From Opitutaceae bacterium (GTDB taxonomy: Bacteria; Verrucomicrobiota; Verrucomicrobiia; Opitutales; Opitutaceae): a DNA stretch of 64,000 nucleotides. The position numbers were made by a program, and so were the translations under genes. The first letter of the stretch is position 1; every line of letters begins with the position of its first letter. The stretch is from positions 1-64,000 of the forward strand of contig JAHCAZ010000021.1 in assembly GCA_019634615.1 (NCBI GenBank), given 5' to 3'. Shown here one piece after another: positions 40,306-49,770 of the stretch. The notes under the pieces were generated by a model that ran no database searches, was not told where the DNA came from, and was given only the letters and a program-made list of their open reading frames with translations.

Positions 40306-42234
40306 CTACGTCACCCTGCGCTGGGTGGTGTACAGCGCGCTGCCGCCGAAGCAACCCATGAAAATCGCGCCGCCGTCGGCGACCCATTCCTCGGCCGCGA
40401 GGCGCACGGCACTGCGCGCGGGCAACTTCGAGGTGCCAAGGAAACCTTGCAGGAGGAGCGGTGTGCCCGGTTTCAACCGGGCGCTGAACAGTCGGAGCAG
40501 GGCGGCGGTGTCCTCGGGTGAACGCTGCCCGGCCAGAATCACCATGGTCGGGTCGATCGGCCATTCGGCCAGGAAGGCGGCCGGCTGGTCCGAGCTGAGA
40601 TGGCAGAGGTCGGCCAGGTCGGCCGCGGCGAGCGTCCGGCGCACCTGCGCCAGGGCCGAGGGCTCATCGACGAGCCCGTGATACTCGGGCCGGAGCGTGC
40701 GGGTCGGGTGGCTGAGCGCCGCGCGCAGCACCAGCGCGGCGGTCCGGCCGGTGACGACGCCGACCTCGAGGACCACGTCACCGGCCTGGTAGCCCATCTC
40801 GAAAAGCTTGAACGCGTCGCCTGGCAGCCAACCCGGTTCACCGGCAAGCTCGGTAGCGGCCGCCTCGTGCGCGGCGGACAGCCACACGTCAGGTTGCGGC
40901 CATGATGGGCGCACCCGCGCGACGGCTTGGCTGTCCTCGGCGAGCACGAGGGGATAAGCAATCGTGGCGGGATGGTGGCCGAGTCCCGCCTCGGTCCGGC
41001 CGCGCAGCAGTCGAACCCAGCGGGCGGCGTGGGCGGGAAGGGAGAACCGCTGCACCGCGCAGGCGCGGGCCAGCGCGGCTGACTCGGCCAGGAAGGCCGG
41101 GTCGGCTTGCAGTGCGCGCAGGGCGGCGACGGCCGCATCGGCATCGGCGTTCCTCACCAGCAGTCCGGTGATGCCGTGGCGGACGATCTCGGGCACGCCG
41201 CCGGTGTGGAAGGCAACGGTGGGGAGACCGCTCAGCTGCGCTTCCATGATGGTCTGGCCGAACGCCTCCTCGGTGGCGGTGCCGAGAAAGACATCGGCGG
41301 CCTGGTAGATCAGGGCGAGCTTGTGCGCCTCGAGATGGTAGCCCAGTCCGATCAGGCCGGGGATCTCACCCGCATTGTGGCCGAAGGCGGCAAACGTAAA
41401 CTCGTCCCGCAGGGCGGCGATGATGGCGCGGAGGTACTGGCAGCCTTTGCGTTCCTCCTGGAAGTTCACCGCCGCGCAAAGGACAATCGGCTTGTCGGCC
41501 GGGAGTCCAAGGTGGGCGCGCGCGGCGGCCTTGTCCCCGGGGCGAAACGCGGCCTCGTCGGCGCCCAGTTCGAGCGTCTCGACGTGCGCGGCCGCGGGCA
41601 GCGCCGTCATGAACATCCGGCGGCTCCAGCGGCTGTTGGCCGCCACCTCGATGCCGTTGGGGCCGCCAAAAATCTGACGCCGCACCTGCCAGGCGGCGCG
41701 GATCAGGGCCGGCGCCAGCGCGGGATACTGGTCCGCGGTCGGGCAGGTCTCATCGCAACCGGTGAGGTAGAGGCGGCAGCTGCCGGGATACGCGCAGCGG
41801 CCGGTGTAGAGGTAGCCGTCGTGCAGAAAGGTGATCACGCGGATTCCCAGGCGGGCGAGTGCCGGGAGCAGCGCGAACGGCCAGCGGGCGGCGTGGAGGT
41901 TTCCGACGATCACAACCTCGGGATCGAAGCGCGCAACCTCGGCGAGGAGACCCGCGATGACGGCGTCGTCGGCGAGGTCCTTGCCGCCCTCGAGGTGATC
42001 CACGTCGCGGATGCCGAGCCAGAGCGTCGGGTCGACCGCGCGGGTGGCGACCGCCTCCAGCGGGATTCCGCCGGGGGCCCAGGCGATGACGCCGGTCTCG
42101 ATGCCGAGGCTAAGCAGGCATTCGACCTGCCGGGCCTGGGCGATGCCGGCACCGTACTGGAAGCTGACGTCGTTGAGAAAGAGGACGCGCCGGGGCAGGC
42201 CGGGCTCGCGCCGCTTGTCGGGAGTGGAGTTCAT
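40306..42234 (-). CDS. GT4 glycosyltransferase fused to a methyltransferase-like domain
   Basis: About 642 aa from the ATG at 42234. A second ATG at 42252 would overlap the upstream gene by 14 bp. Residues about 15-400 are a GT-B protein: RVLFLNDVSFQYGAGI at the start, then the GT4 donor site KPIVLCAAVNFQEERKG and EEAFGQTIMEAQLSGLPTV with the E-x7-E motif. Residues about 470-640 resemble a class I methyltransferase-like fold (DVVLEVGVVTGRTAALVL, TMVILAGQRSPEDTAALL), though the SAM loop is atypical. It may combine sugar addition and modification. Confidence 0.85.
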   Translation of the reverse strand: MNSTPDKRREPGLPRRVLFLNDVSFQYGAGIAQARQVECLLSLGIETGVIAWAPGGIPLEAVATRAVDPTLWLGIRDVDHLEGGKDLADDAVIAGLLAEVARFDPEVVIVGNLHAARWPFALLPALARLGIRVITFLHDGYLYTGRCAYPGSCRLYLTGCDETCPTADQYPALAPALIRAAWQVRRQIFGGPNGIEVAANSRWSRRMFMTALPAAAHVETLELGADEAAFRPGDKAAARAHLGLPADKPIVLCAAVNFQEERKGCQYLRAIIAALRDEFTFAAFGHNAGEIPGLIGLGYHLEAHKLALIYQAADVFLGTATEEAFGQTIMEAQLSGLPTVAFHTGGVPEIVRHGITGLLVRNADADAAVAALRALQADPAFLAESAALARACAVQRFSLPAHAARWVRLLRGRTEAGLGHHPATIAYPLVLAEDSQAVARVRPSWPQPDVWLSAAHEAAATELAGEPGWLPGDAFKLFEMGYQAGDVVLEVGVVTGRTAALVLRAALSHPTRTLRPEYHGLVDEPSALAQVRRTLAAADLADLCHLSSDQPAAFLAEWPIDPTMVILAGQRSPEDTAALLRLFSARLKPGTPLLLQGFLGTSKLPARSAVRLAAEEWVADGGAIFMGCFGGSALYTTQRRVT

Positions 42235-42238
42235 CACG

Positions 42239-43231
42239 TCAGCTTCTGGCATCCTTCTGGAAGAGAAACACCCCGGTGATGGCCGGACCCGGGTGACTGG
42301 AATAGCATTCGTCGAAATACTTCAACTGGTCGCGCAGGTGCTCGCGGATCAGATCCATGAAGTCGGCGTCGAACTGCATGCAGAACTGCAGGTAGTTCAG
42401 GAAGAAGACCGAGAAGCCCTCGAATTCCGGCGCGAAGGGCGGAGCGTAGTCGCTGAAGGTCGCGTTGGGGAAGTAGCGCAGTTGCAGGCCATGGCGGCGG
42501 CCCAGGTCCGCCAGCTCGTGCGTGGTGAAGAGATGCTTGTCCTCAGCGGTGTCCTTGACGAGGTCGCGGCGGCAATAGAATTTCACCGTGGCGGTGAAGT
42601 CGTCGAGTTGCCGGCGCCACCTGGGGGTGAGCGCGATGCCGGCGGCCTTTAGCGTGGGGCCGATGGACTGCGCCACTGCGGCCATGAGCAGGTAGCCGCT
42701 CTCGAGCGGTTCGGCGCCCATGGCAAGGGCGCCGCCGGGGCGAAGCGTGCGGGCGCAGGCGGCGATGAACGGTTCGACCTCAAGGATGTGGTGGAGGGTG
42801 GAACGCATCGCGATCAGCGAAAACATGTCGGGAGGCAGCTGACCCAGGTCGTCTGCGTTCAGGAGCGCAAAGTGCAGCCGAGCCGGACCGGCGGGGCCGT
42901 CCGGAAACTGGCTCGCGGTCAGGCGCAGGAAGGCGGGCGAGGGGTCGGTGGCGACAAAGTCGGAGCCGGGATAATGGTGCGCCAGCCCGTAGGTGAGTCG
43001 GCCGGTGCCGCACCCGATCTCGAGGGCCGGGCCGGTCGTGTCCACTTGGTTTTGTTGCAGGAGGGCGCAGAGTCCCTGCCCCTCTTCCGGCTCGCGGGCG
43101 CTGACGCCGTACTGGGCGTCATACTGGTCCTCGGCATGGGCGTACGCGCGCTCGGGCGAGATGCGCACCAGACCGTGCCACTTCGGCAGGTTTTCGATCC
43201 AATTCCGGAAACTCGGCTGGGAGGTCGTCAT
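42239..43231 (-). CDS. SAM-dependent methyltransferase, paralogue of 46139-47137
   Basis: 330 aa. Motif I is PALEIGCGTGRLTYGLA, and STLHHILEVEPFIAACARTLRPGG forms the core. Shared with the paralogue are the N-terminal KWHGL and SPERAYAHAEDQY stretches, the tail FLNYLQFCMQFDADFM and the ending GPAITGVFLFQK. It follows the bifunctional GT at 43251-45977 by 19 bp. The second GT-methyltransferase pair at 46139-49770 has the same order, so each enzyme probably acts on the product of its own upstream GT. Confidence 0.88.
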   Translation of the reverse strand: MTTSQPSFRNWIENLPKWHGLVRISPERAYAHAEDQYDAQYGVSAREPEEGQGLCALLQQNQVDTTGPALEIGCGTGRLTYGLAHHYPGSDFVATDPSPAFLRLTASQFPDGPAGPARLHFALLNADDLGQLPPDMFSLIAMRSTLHHILEVEPFIAACARTLRPGGALAMGAEPLESGYLLMAAVAQSIGPTLKAAGIALTPRWRRQLDDFTATVKFYCRRDLVKDTAEDKHLFTTHELADLGRRHGLQLRYFPNATFSDYAPPFAPEFEGFSVFFLNYLQFCMQFDADFMDLIREHLRDQLKYFDECYSSHPGPAITGVFLFQKDARS

Positions 43232-43250
43232 GGGCTTGGGCGGGGCGCGA

Positions 43251-45977
43251 TCAGGTTCTCGCGCGGTGCTCCGCGTTCACCGCGCGGAGTTCGGGCAGAT
43301 AGGGGACATGCTCGCCACCAGTCTTCTGTTTCCCATGTTCGCGGAAGATGGCGAGGATCTCGGGCACGGCGAAGATACGGGCGCCCGCGCGGGCCATGCG
43401 GACCCAGAGATCGTAGTCCATGCTGAAGTAGAGGTCCTCACGGAGGCTGCCGCCGGCCCGGTCAAAGATCTCGCGGGTGAAAAAGACCTCCGGCTGGTGA
43501 AAGAAGTCGCCCTGCAGCCAGTGGTCGTCGAGGTCGAGAAGCTCCGCCAGCGAAAGCGGCACAATGCGGTCGAGGGGCAGCTTGCACTGGTGCACGTGGC
43601 GAGGGACAGGCTGAAGGTCGACGACGCGCGCGCAGCGGCCGGCGACCATGTCAACCTGATGCAGGAGGAAGGTCTGGCCGACGGTGAAGAGGCTCCCGGG
43701 GGCGAGGCGGTCGTCGCTGTTCAGCCAGGTGAGGATGCGGCCGGTTGCCCTGCGGAAGCCCTTGTTGAGGGCCTCCGATTGGCCGCCGTCTTTCTCGCTG
43801 ACCCACCAGGCGAGGCGGTCGGAATACTTGCGGATGATATCGACCGAACCGTCGGTCGACCCACCGTCGACGACGATGTACTCGAGCGCGGGGTAGTTCT
43901 GGTTGAGGACCGAGCAGATGGTCTCCTCAAGGTAGGCCGCTTGATTGAAGCTGACCGTGACGACCGTGATGACGGGCCAGTCGCCGGGTTGCGCCGGCTT
44001 GGCGGGGTAGATGTCAGCGGGCCGCGGGCGCGGCCAGTTGATCCGCAGTTGCGGTGTGGGTTGGCGCGGGCCGACCCAGGCGGCGGGTGGGCGAAGAAAT
44101 AGCTGGCTGCCGTCGGCCAATGCGATCTGTGCCTTGTCGGCCGGCAGCCAAGCGGGGAGGGGTCGCGCCTGGGTTACGAGCAGGCGGTGGTGCGGCTGGA
44201 TCCGGCCGATGATGAACGGCAGAACATGATCCGATTCGGTGGCGTCGAAAGCGACGGTATCGAAGTCGGCGAGGCCGGGGCAATAGCTCTTTGAGCCGGG
44301 ACTCCGCAACTCACCCTGGCCGAAGAGAAGGAAATGGTCCCAGGCACAGGGGATCAGGCCGCGTGCCACGGCCTCGCCCACGTCGGGATTCGCGAGCAGG
44401 TAGGCCTTTTCGTTGAAGAACGAGTCGATCTCGGCCAGCCACTCGATGAGGCTTGCGCGGTGAAAATTGATCTGCCCCGGCTGGGGGCGGGCGAGATCCG
44501 CCGGACTGCTGAAGACCTCGACCTGCGCACCCATCCCCGCGACCCAAAGGATATGGGGAAGGAGGCGGGGATGGTAACGCGCGACGACCAGCTTGCGGAT
44601 GTGGCGGCCGTGGGGCGCGAAGGCCTTGAGGAGCTCATCGTGGCCGGTCTCGATGGCGGCCCCGGGCGCGGCCTGGGCGGCTTGAAGGTCGCGCCGAAGC
44701 GTCGCAATCTGCGCGTCGCGCTCGGCCGCGGATTTCACATGGGCTTGGATCTCCGCCTCCAGGGTCTTGAGGTAGGCGACATTGCGTTCGAGATCGGTGT
44801 AAGCCTCGCGGAGCTTGTCCTGGTAGAAGGCGATGGACTTGAGTCGCTCGGCGCGGTCCTTCTCGACCTCGCGCAGGTGGGCGGCCGATTCGGCCACGAG
44901 CGCCCGGGCCGCCTGCTCCCGCTCATGGGTCCGCTTGCTGACGGCCCGGGATTCCATCACGGCGAGCCGGGCCTCCTCCAGGGCCTTGGCGGTGGCGTGG
45001 CGGTTCCGGGCCAGGGCGACAAGAGTGGAACCCCGGTCGGCCTCGGCCGCCTGCAGCGCATTAAGCAGGTGGGGCACCGCGGCGGCGACGCGGGGATCCC
45101 CTGCATCCGCCGGTGGCAGGATGTCGGGCGCTTCGTCGCCGGTCACGAGCATCCTCAGATAGGGACGATAGACCTTTTCCCGCAGTGCCGTGGTGACCGG
45201 GCAACCGAGGGTTTGGAGGCCGGCGTCGTACAGCCCACCGGCCAGGTGATTCAACCCGGCGAAGTGGAAGCAAATGACCGGCTGGTCATCGACCCGTGGA
45301 TTGGCGCCGTCGGCGTCGAGGGTCCGGCCAGCCAGGTTCCACGGTGCGACCAGGAGGCCGGCATGGGTCAAGCTGCGCGTCGTGGGCCAACGCGTGGGCC
45401 AGGCGTCGAGGTAACGGCGGTGGGCATAGCGATGGGCTTCCAGCACCCGATAGCACCAAGCGGCGCAGCGTTCCGCCCAGTCGGAGGCGCAGCGTAAGCC
45501 GGCTTCGTCATGGCGAAGGGTGACCCAGGCGGGATCAAAGGCGCCCTCGAGGGCGAGATGAGGCAGGGAAGGGGCGTGACGGAAGGGGACCAAGGCAGCG
45601 GATGCGCCGCCGATCGCGGCGAAGACCGGCTCAGGAGAGCTGAAGAAGCCGAGTTGCGCATCGAGCAGCGTCAGGAGCTCCCCGGCGGGGATCCCTCGCA
45701 GAAGATCGCACAACAGCCAAGGCGCGCAGGTATCCTGGAACTCCTGGTTGGTCCGGTCGGCCCGGGCGGCGGCCAAGGCGGGATGGCGGCCGACCAGCTC
45801 GGCCACCGGCAGGAGCCGGACGCGGGGAAGTGAACGCTCGCGCAGGCGGGATTCCACTTCCTCGTCCAGACAAAGGATCGTCAACTCGATATCACCCGCC
45901 TGGGCCAGGAGAGACTGGTGCAGGGCCAGTCCTTGGGGCAGGTGATCGCGGCCGAAGGAGGTGCAGAAATATCGCAT
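43251..45977 (-). CDS. two-domain glycosyltransferase with a central coiled coil and NPDV module
   Basis: About 908 aa from the ATG at 45977; a TTG four codons upstream is less likely. The N-terminal ~290 residues are a GT-A-like domain whose metal site position reads D106-A-Q108, where the 435-aa paralogue has DAD. A coiled coil spans about residues 310-440 ([17 protein letters not shown]). Then comes [11 protein letters not shown]...[11 protein letters not shown]. The last ~250 residues are a GT2 domain with [23 protein letters not shown] and LNSDDRLAP intact. The GT2 half is probably catalytic, and the N-terminal half may be degenerate. Confidence 0.88.
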   Translation of the reverse strand: MRYFCTSFGRDHLPQGLALHQSLLAQAGDIELTILCLDEEVESRLRERSLPRVRLLPVAELVGRHPALAAARADRTNQEFQDTCAPWLLCDLLRGIPAGELLTLLDAQLGFFSSPEPVFAAIGGASAALVPFRHAPSLPHLALEGAFDPAWVTLRHDEAGLRCASDWAERCAAWCYRVLEAHRYAHRRYLDAWPTRWPTTRSLTHAGLLVAPWNLAGRTLDADGANPRVDDQPVICFHFAGLNHLAGGLYDAGLQTLGCPVTTALREKVYRPYLRMLVTGDEAPDILPPADAGDPRVAAAVPHLLNALQAAEADRGSTLVALARNRHATAKALEEARLAVMESRAVSKRTHEREQAARALVAESAAHLREVEKDRAERLKSIAFYQDKLREAYTDLERNVAYLKTLEAEIQAHVKSAAERDAQIATLRRDLQAAQAAPGAAIETGHDELLKAFAPHGRHIRKLVVARYHPRLLPHILWVAGMGAQVEVFSSPADLARPQPGQINFHRASLIEWLAEIDSFFNEKAYLLANPDVGEAVARGLIPCAWDHFLLFGQGELRSPGSKSYCPGLADFDTVAFDATESDHVLPFIIGRIQPHHRLLVTQARPLPAWLPADKAQIALADGSQLFLRPPAAWVGPRQPTPQLRINWPRPRPADIYPAKPAQPGDWPVITVVTVSFNQAAYLEETICSVLNQNYPALEYIVVDGGSTDGSVDIIRKYSDRLAWWVSEKDGGQSEALNKGFRRATGRILTWLNSDDRLAPGSLFTVGQTFLLHQVDMVAGRCARVVDLQPVPRHVHQCKLPLDRIVPLSLAELLDLDDHWLQGDFFHQPEVFFTREIFDRAGGSLREDLYFSMDYDLWVRMARAGARIFAVPEILAIFREHGKQKTGGEHVPYLPELRAVNAEHRART

Positions 45978-46138
45978 TGAGTGGCTCAACCAATGGTGGG
46001 CAGAAATTTGTCCGGATTGCAGCTGTCAGCTGCCAGCAGGGGCCCAAGGGAAGATGAAGTGCCGGGACAGGCCAGCCGAAAACGCGGCCCGGATCGCCAA
46101 AAGGGACCAGGCGACCAACCGTTTCCCCGGGCGCGACA
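45978..46138. other. 161-bp gap with a 13-bp palindrome
   Basis: No gene is supported here. CAGCTGTCAGCTG at 46020-46032 is a near-perfect palindrome lying 43-55 bp upstream of the 45977 start on the minus strand. It could be an operator or a chance event in GC-rich DNA. No promoter hexamers stand out. Confidence 0.3.
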
Positions 46139-47137
46139 TCAGTCGGCCGTCTCCCGGTGCTTTCGCAGCAGGAAGATGCTGCTGATCGCAGGACCGGCGT
46201 GGGCCCGGTAGCAATCGTCGATGAACTTGAGCTGGGGTTGAAGGTGCAGCCGGATCTGCGCCATGAACTCCTCGTCGAAGCGCATGCAAAATTGCATGTA
46301 CATCAGGAAAAAACTGCTGAAGCAGTGGAAGGCGTTGCCGTAGGGTGGCGCAAAATCCTGGAAGGATCCAGTGGGCAGAAACACGAGCTTCAGGCCGTAT
46401 GCGTCGCCCATCTGGGCCAGGTCGTGTGGATTGAAGAAGTGCTTGTCCTCGCCGTTGGTCTTGTCGACGTCACGATTGCAGCAGAACTGAACCGTGCTGG
46501 TGAATTCTTCGAGTTTGGCAGTCCACGCGGGGCGCATCTCGACTCCGGCGGCCTTCAAGGCATTGGGAATCGACTGGGCGACGGACGCCATCAGGAGGTA
46601 GCCGGTTTCACACGGCTCGGCTCCCATGACCAACGCGCCACCCGGCCGGAGGGACCGGGCGCAGTGCGCGATGAAATCCTCGACGTTGAGAATGTGATGC
46701 AGGGTGGATCGCAGAGCTATGACTGAGAACATGCCGGCCGGCAGGAGACCGAGATCATCCGCATTGAGGATGGCAAAATGCCGGCGCGAAGATCCTTCGA
46801 AACCCGGGCCGAAGAGCTCGTGCGTGATGCGCAGGAACGCGGGCGAGGGGTCGGTGATGAGGTAGTCGGGCCCGGGGTAGTGGCGGGCAAAGCCAAAGGA
46901 GAGGAAGCCCGTGCCGCATCCAATCTCCAGGGCCGGCCCGGTCAGATCCACCCCGTGGCTTTTCAGGAGATTGCAGCACCCCTCGCCCTCGGCGGGATTG
47001 GGCGCATTCACGCCATAGTACTGGTTGTACTCCTCTTCCGCATGCAGGTACGGCCGCTCCGGTGAAAGTTGCAGCCAGCCGTGCCATTTGCGCAGACCGG
47101 CGATCCAGACGTCGAATGCTCCCGGGTCCGAGGTCAT
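46139..47137 (-). CDS. SAM-dependent methyltransferase, paralogue of 42239-43231
   Basis: 332 aa. Motif I PALEIGCGTGFLSFGFA, the acidic LITDPSPAFL segment, and STLHHILNVEDFIAHCARSLRPGG. The ATG overlaps the stop of the upstream glycosyltransferase (ATGA), so it is made together with it. Compared with the other copy it keeps every SAM-site block, the internal FCCNRDVDKTNGEDKHFF (FYCRRDLVKDTAEDKHLF in the other copy) and the ending AGPAISSIFLLRKH. A sugar methyltransferase acting with its coupled GT is the simplest reading. Confidence 0.88.
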   Translation of the reverse strand: MTSDPGAFDVWIAGLRKWHGWLQLSPERPYLHAEEEYNQYYGVNAPNPAEGEGCCNLLKSHGVDLTGPALEIGCGTGFLSFGFARHYPGPDYLITDPSPAFLRITHELFGPGFEGSSRRHFAILNADDLGLLPAGMFSVIALRSTLHHILNVEDFIAHCARSLRPGGALVMGAEPCETGYLLMASVAQSIPNALKAAGVEMRPAWTAKLEEFTSTVQFCCNRDVDKTNGEDKHFFNPHDLAQMGDAYGLKLVFLPTGSFQDFAPPYGNAFHCFSSFFLMYMQFCMRFDEEFMAQIRLHLQPQLKFIDDCYRAHAGPAISSIFLLRKHRETAD

Positions 47138-49770
47138 GGGGTGGTCTCCCTGTCGGCCTGAGTCGCGTACTGGCGGTTGACGGCCCGGTATTCGTCGCGG
47201 CAAGGCCGTGGCTCGGTCTCGGCCATCGCGAGGATCTCTGGGATCGGCAGGATCGTCGCACCGGCACGCGCCAACCGGCACCAGAAGTCGTAGTTGAAAG
47301 CGACGGTCAACTCCTCGCGCAATCGCCCGCCCGCCCGGTCCCAGGCGCGCCGGGCGACGAAGGAGGCTGGCTGGAGCGGGAACCAGTCCTGCAACCAGCC
47401 CTTCTCGAAGTCGAGGAGGGCCGCGGCGGGCAACGGCTGGATCTGGCCGAGCGCCAGCACGCTGCGCCGAATCTGCCGCGAGCCGTCACCGTGGCGGCAA
47501 AGCGACCGGCCGGCCACCACATCGGCATCGTGCAGCAGGAACATCTGGGCGACGGTGTACAAGCTGCCCGGGGCGAGCTGATCCGGCCCCTCGAGCCATG
47601 CCATGACTGAGCCCGTGCTCTTGGCCGCGCCGACGTTGACACCGGCGGCGGCCCCGGCGCCGGGCGCGACGGTCCACCAGGCGATCCGGTCCGAGAAGCG
47701 GCGGACGACCTCGCTCGTGGTGTCCGTGGAGCCTCCGTCCACGACGAGTAACTCAAGATCAGGATAATTCTGATCCAAGGCCGAGCGGAGGACGGCCTCA
47801 GCATGCTTGGCCTGATTGCACAGGTAAATCACCAGCGAGATCTTGGGCCACACTGCCTGCTGGGCTGGCTTGTCCGGGAAGACGTCGGCGGGCCCCGGAC
47901 GCGTGCGATGGGGGACCGCCAGGGCGGAAGGACGCGGGGGGCCGATCCAGGCCGGCGGTGGCCGGGTGCAACCCAGCAGGTCGCCGATGATCACGGTGCG
48001 CGCCGTGTCGTCCGGTAGCCAGACAGTGGGCGGGTTGAAACTGCTGCTGATGAAGAGGCGGTGATGGGGTTCAAGCCGGCCGATCAGGCACGGGACGATG
48101 GACGGGGCATCCGCGCTGTCGAACGCCAGCGCGTCAAAGTCCGCGAAGCCGCTCCGGAATGCGGGATTGCCGGTCGGTCGGCCCTCGTGCTGGCCGAACC
48201 GGTGATAATGATCCCACCCGCTCTGGACCTGGCCGGCGGTGATGGCCGAGGCCACGTCTGGGTTGGCTTCGCGGTAGGCGTGTTCGTCAAGGTAGCTGGC
48301 CAAGCCACCAAGCCAGTCCCAGAGGTTTCCGCCCAGGAAATGCACGGATCCCGGCGTCTGGCCCTGCAGTTCCGGCGGGCTTCCAAGCACCTCGATATTC
48401 ACGCCCTGGGCGGCGAGGCACATGACCGCCGGCATGAGGGCGGGGTGGTAGTTCGCCACCAGCAGGCGGCGGAGGTCTCGCGCGTGCGGCCGGAGGGCGA
48501 GGTGCATGGCGACAGGATCCGACGCGGTCCCGCCGCCGTTCCGGCGGGCAAGTTGCCGCTTCAGGTCCGTGATGTAGGTCTCGCGGTCCAGGCTGGCCTG
48601 GCGTTGGGCCGCGGCCTCAGCTTCGAGCTTCTTCAAGTAGGCGATATTGCGGATGAGATCCTGGTTGGCCTGCTCGAGCTTGGTCCGGGTGGCGAAAAAC
48701 GCCTGGCGCTGCTGGTCGCGGTCCTTCTCGACGCACCGCGTGTAATGCTCGGCTGCCTGCGCGCGGGCACGGTCCTCCGCGATCATGCCCAGCCATTCGG
48801 CCCGGATCCTGGCGAGCGCCGCTTCGGCGTCCAGCCGTGCGAGGGCCGCTGCCCGGGTTTGCCCCAGAAGGTAGTTGAGCACTTCCGGGACGCGGGGGTC
48901 GTTGGGGTCAGCCGGCGGCAGGATATCCGGGACGTCGTCCGGTGGCGGCCGCAGGATGCCGGCCAGACGTTGCAGGTAGGGGCGGTAAACGAACTCGCGC
49001 AGTCCGGGCGTGGGCCCGCCTCCGGCGGTCTGGAGGCCGGCGTCGTAAAGCTGCCGGGTCAGGTGCACGAGGTCGCCGAAATGAAAGCAAATCAGGGTGT
49101 TGCCGCCGATTTCCGGGCCGGCTGTGACCGGGCGGTCCGCCACGTCACAGGGCGCGACGACCGCGCCGGGATCGGAAAAAACCACGGTTCCGGGGAACCG
49201 CCGGGGCCAATCGTCGAGGTACTTCTCTTCCAGGTACCGGCCCGCCGCCGGCTGACCGAAGCACCAGGTGGCGCACTGCCCCGCCCAGGCGGTGGCGGCG
49301 GCCAGGCCGACGTCATCATGGCGCAGGGTCACCCATGAGGCATGGAAATGACCGCGGCACCCGGGCGTGGGACGGCGGGGAGCGAGGGCGATCGAGGCCG
49401 GGCCCAAGCGCTCGAACAGCATCGCGGGCGAATGAAAGAAGTAGAGACTCGCATCGACGAGAGTCAGGCGTTCGCCAGGCGGGATCCGTGGCAGCAGCTC
49501 CATGAGCAACCATGGCTTGCAGGTGGCGGCGAATTCGCCGGCCGTGCGGTCGCCCTGCGCGGCGGCGAGGCGGGGGTGACGCCCAAGCAAGTCAGTCACC
49601 CGCAGGATGCTGGTGTGGACCCAGGCTTCGGCTGACACCGCGTCGCCGGCCGCCTCGTCCAGGGCCAGGATCACGAGTTCGAATTTCCCCGCGTGCTGCA
49701 ACAACGACTGGTGCAGCAAACGGCCGCGAGCCAGGAGGGTTGAGTCGAGGCAGGTGCAGTAGCGGTTCAC
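47134..49770 (-). CDS. two-domain glycosyltransferase-like protein with degenerate catalytic motifs
   Basis: 878 aa, paralogue of the 43251-45977 protein with the same order: GT-A-like domain, coiled coil (DLIRNIAYLKKLEAE), NPDVASAITAG...HYHRFGQHEGR and GT2 domain. Both catalytic sites look eroded. The N-terminal DxD position reads D106-A-S108. In the GT2 part, LNSDDRLAP of the paralogue is LEGPDQLAP here, and the acceptor region [10 protein letters not shown] is GAAAGVNVG. The fold and the VDGGSTDTT motif remain. It may be inactive, have altered specificity, or serve as a scaffold. It is coupled to both neighbours by ATGA overlaps. Confidence 0.85.
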   Translation of the reverse strand: MNRYCTCLDSTLLARGRLLHQSLLQHAGKFELVILALDEAAGDAVSAEAWVHTSILRVTDLLGRHPRLAAAQGDRTAGEFAATCKPWLLMELLPRIPPGERLTLVDASLYFFHSPAMLFERLGPASIALAPRRPTPGCRGHFHASWVTLRHDDVGLAAATAWAGQCATWCFGQPAAGRYLEEKYLDDWPRRFPGTVVFSDPGAVVAPCDVADRPVTAGPEIGGNTLICFHFGDLVHLTRQLYDAGLQTAGGGPTPGLREFVYRPYLQRLAGILRPPPDDVPDILPPADPNDPRVPEVLNYLLGQTRAAALARLDAEAALARIRAEWLGMIAEDRARAQAAEHYTRCVEKDRDQQRQAFFATRTKLEQANQDLIRNIAYLKKLEAEAAAQRQASLDRETYITDLKRQLARRNGGGTASDPVAMHLALRPHARDLRRLLVANYHPALMPAVMCLAAQGVNIEVLGSPPELQGQTPGSVHFLGGNLWDWLGGLASYLDEHAYREANPDVASAITAGQVQSGWDHYHRFGQHEGRPTGNPAFRSGFADFDALAFDSADAPSIVPCLIGRLEPHHRLFISSSFNPPTVWLPDDTARTVIIGDLLGCTRPPPAWIGPPRPSALAVPHRTRPGPADVFPDKPAQQAVWPKISLVIYLCNQAKHAEAVLRSALDQNYPDLELLVVDGGSTDTTSEVVRRFSDRIAWWTVAPGAGAAAGVNVGAAKSTGSVMAWLEGPDQLAPGSLYTVAQMFLLHDADVVAGRSLCRHGDGSRQIRRSVLALGQIQPLPAAALLDFEKGWLQDWFPLQPASFVARRAWDRAGGRLREELTVAFNYDFWCRLARAGATILPIPEILAMAETEPRPCRDEYRAVNRQYATQADRETTP

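Noticed and set aside
46020..46032. CAGCTG-T-CAGCTG palindrome as an operator
   Set aside because: Single occurrence with no known regulator nearby; kept only as a note in the gap annotation.
47134..49770. Calling the degenerate glycosyltransferase a pseudogene
   Set aside because: The frame is full length, coupled to both neighbours and retains fold motifs, so altered function is as likely as loss.
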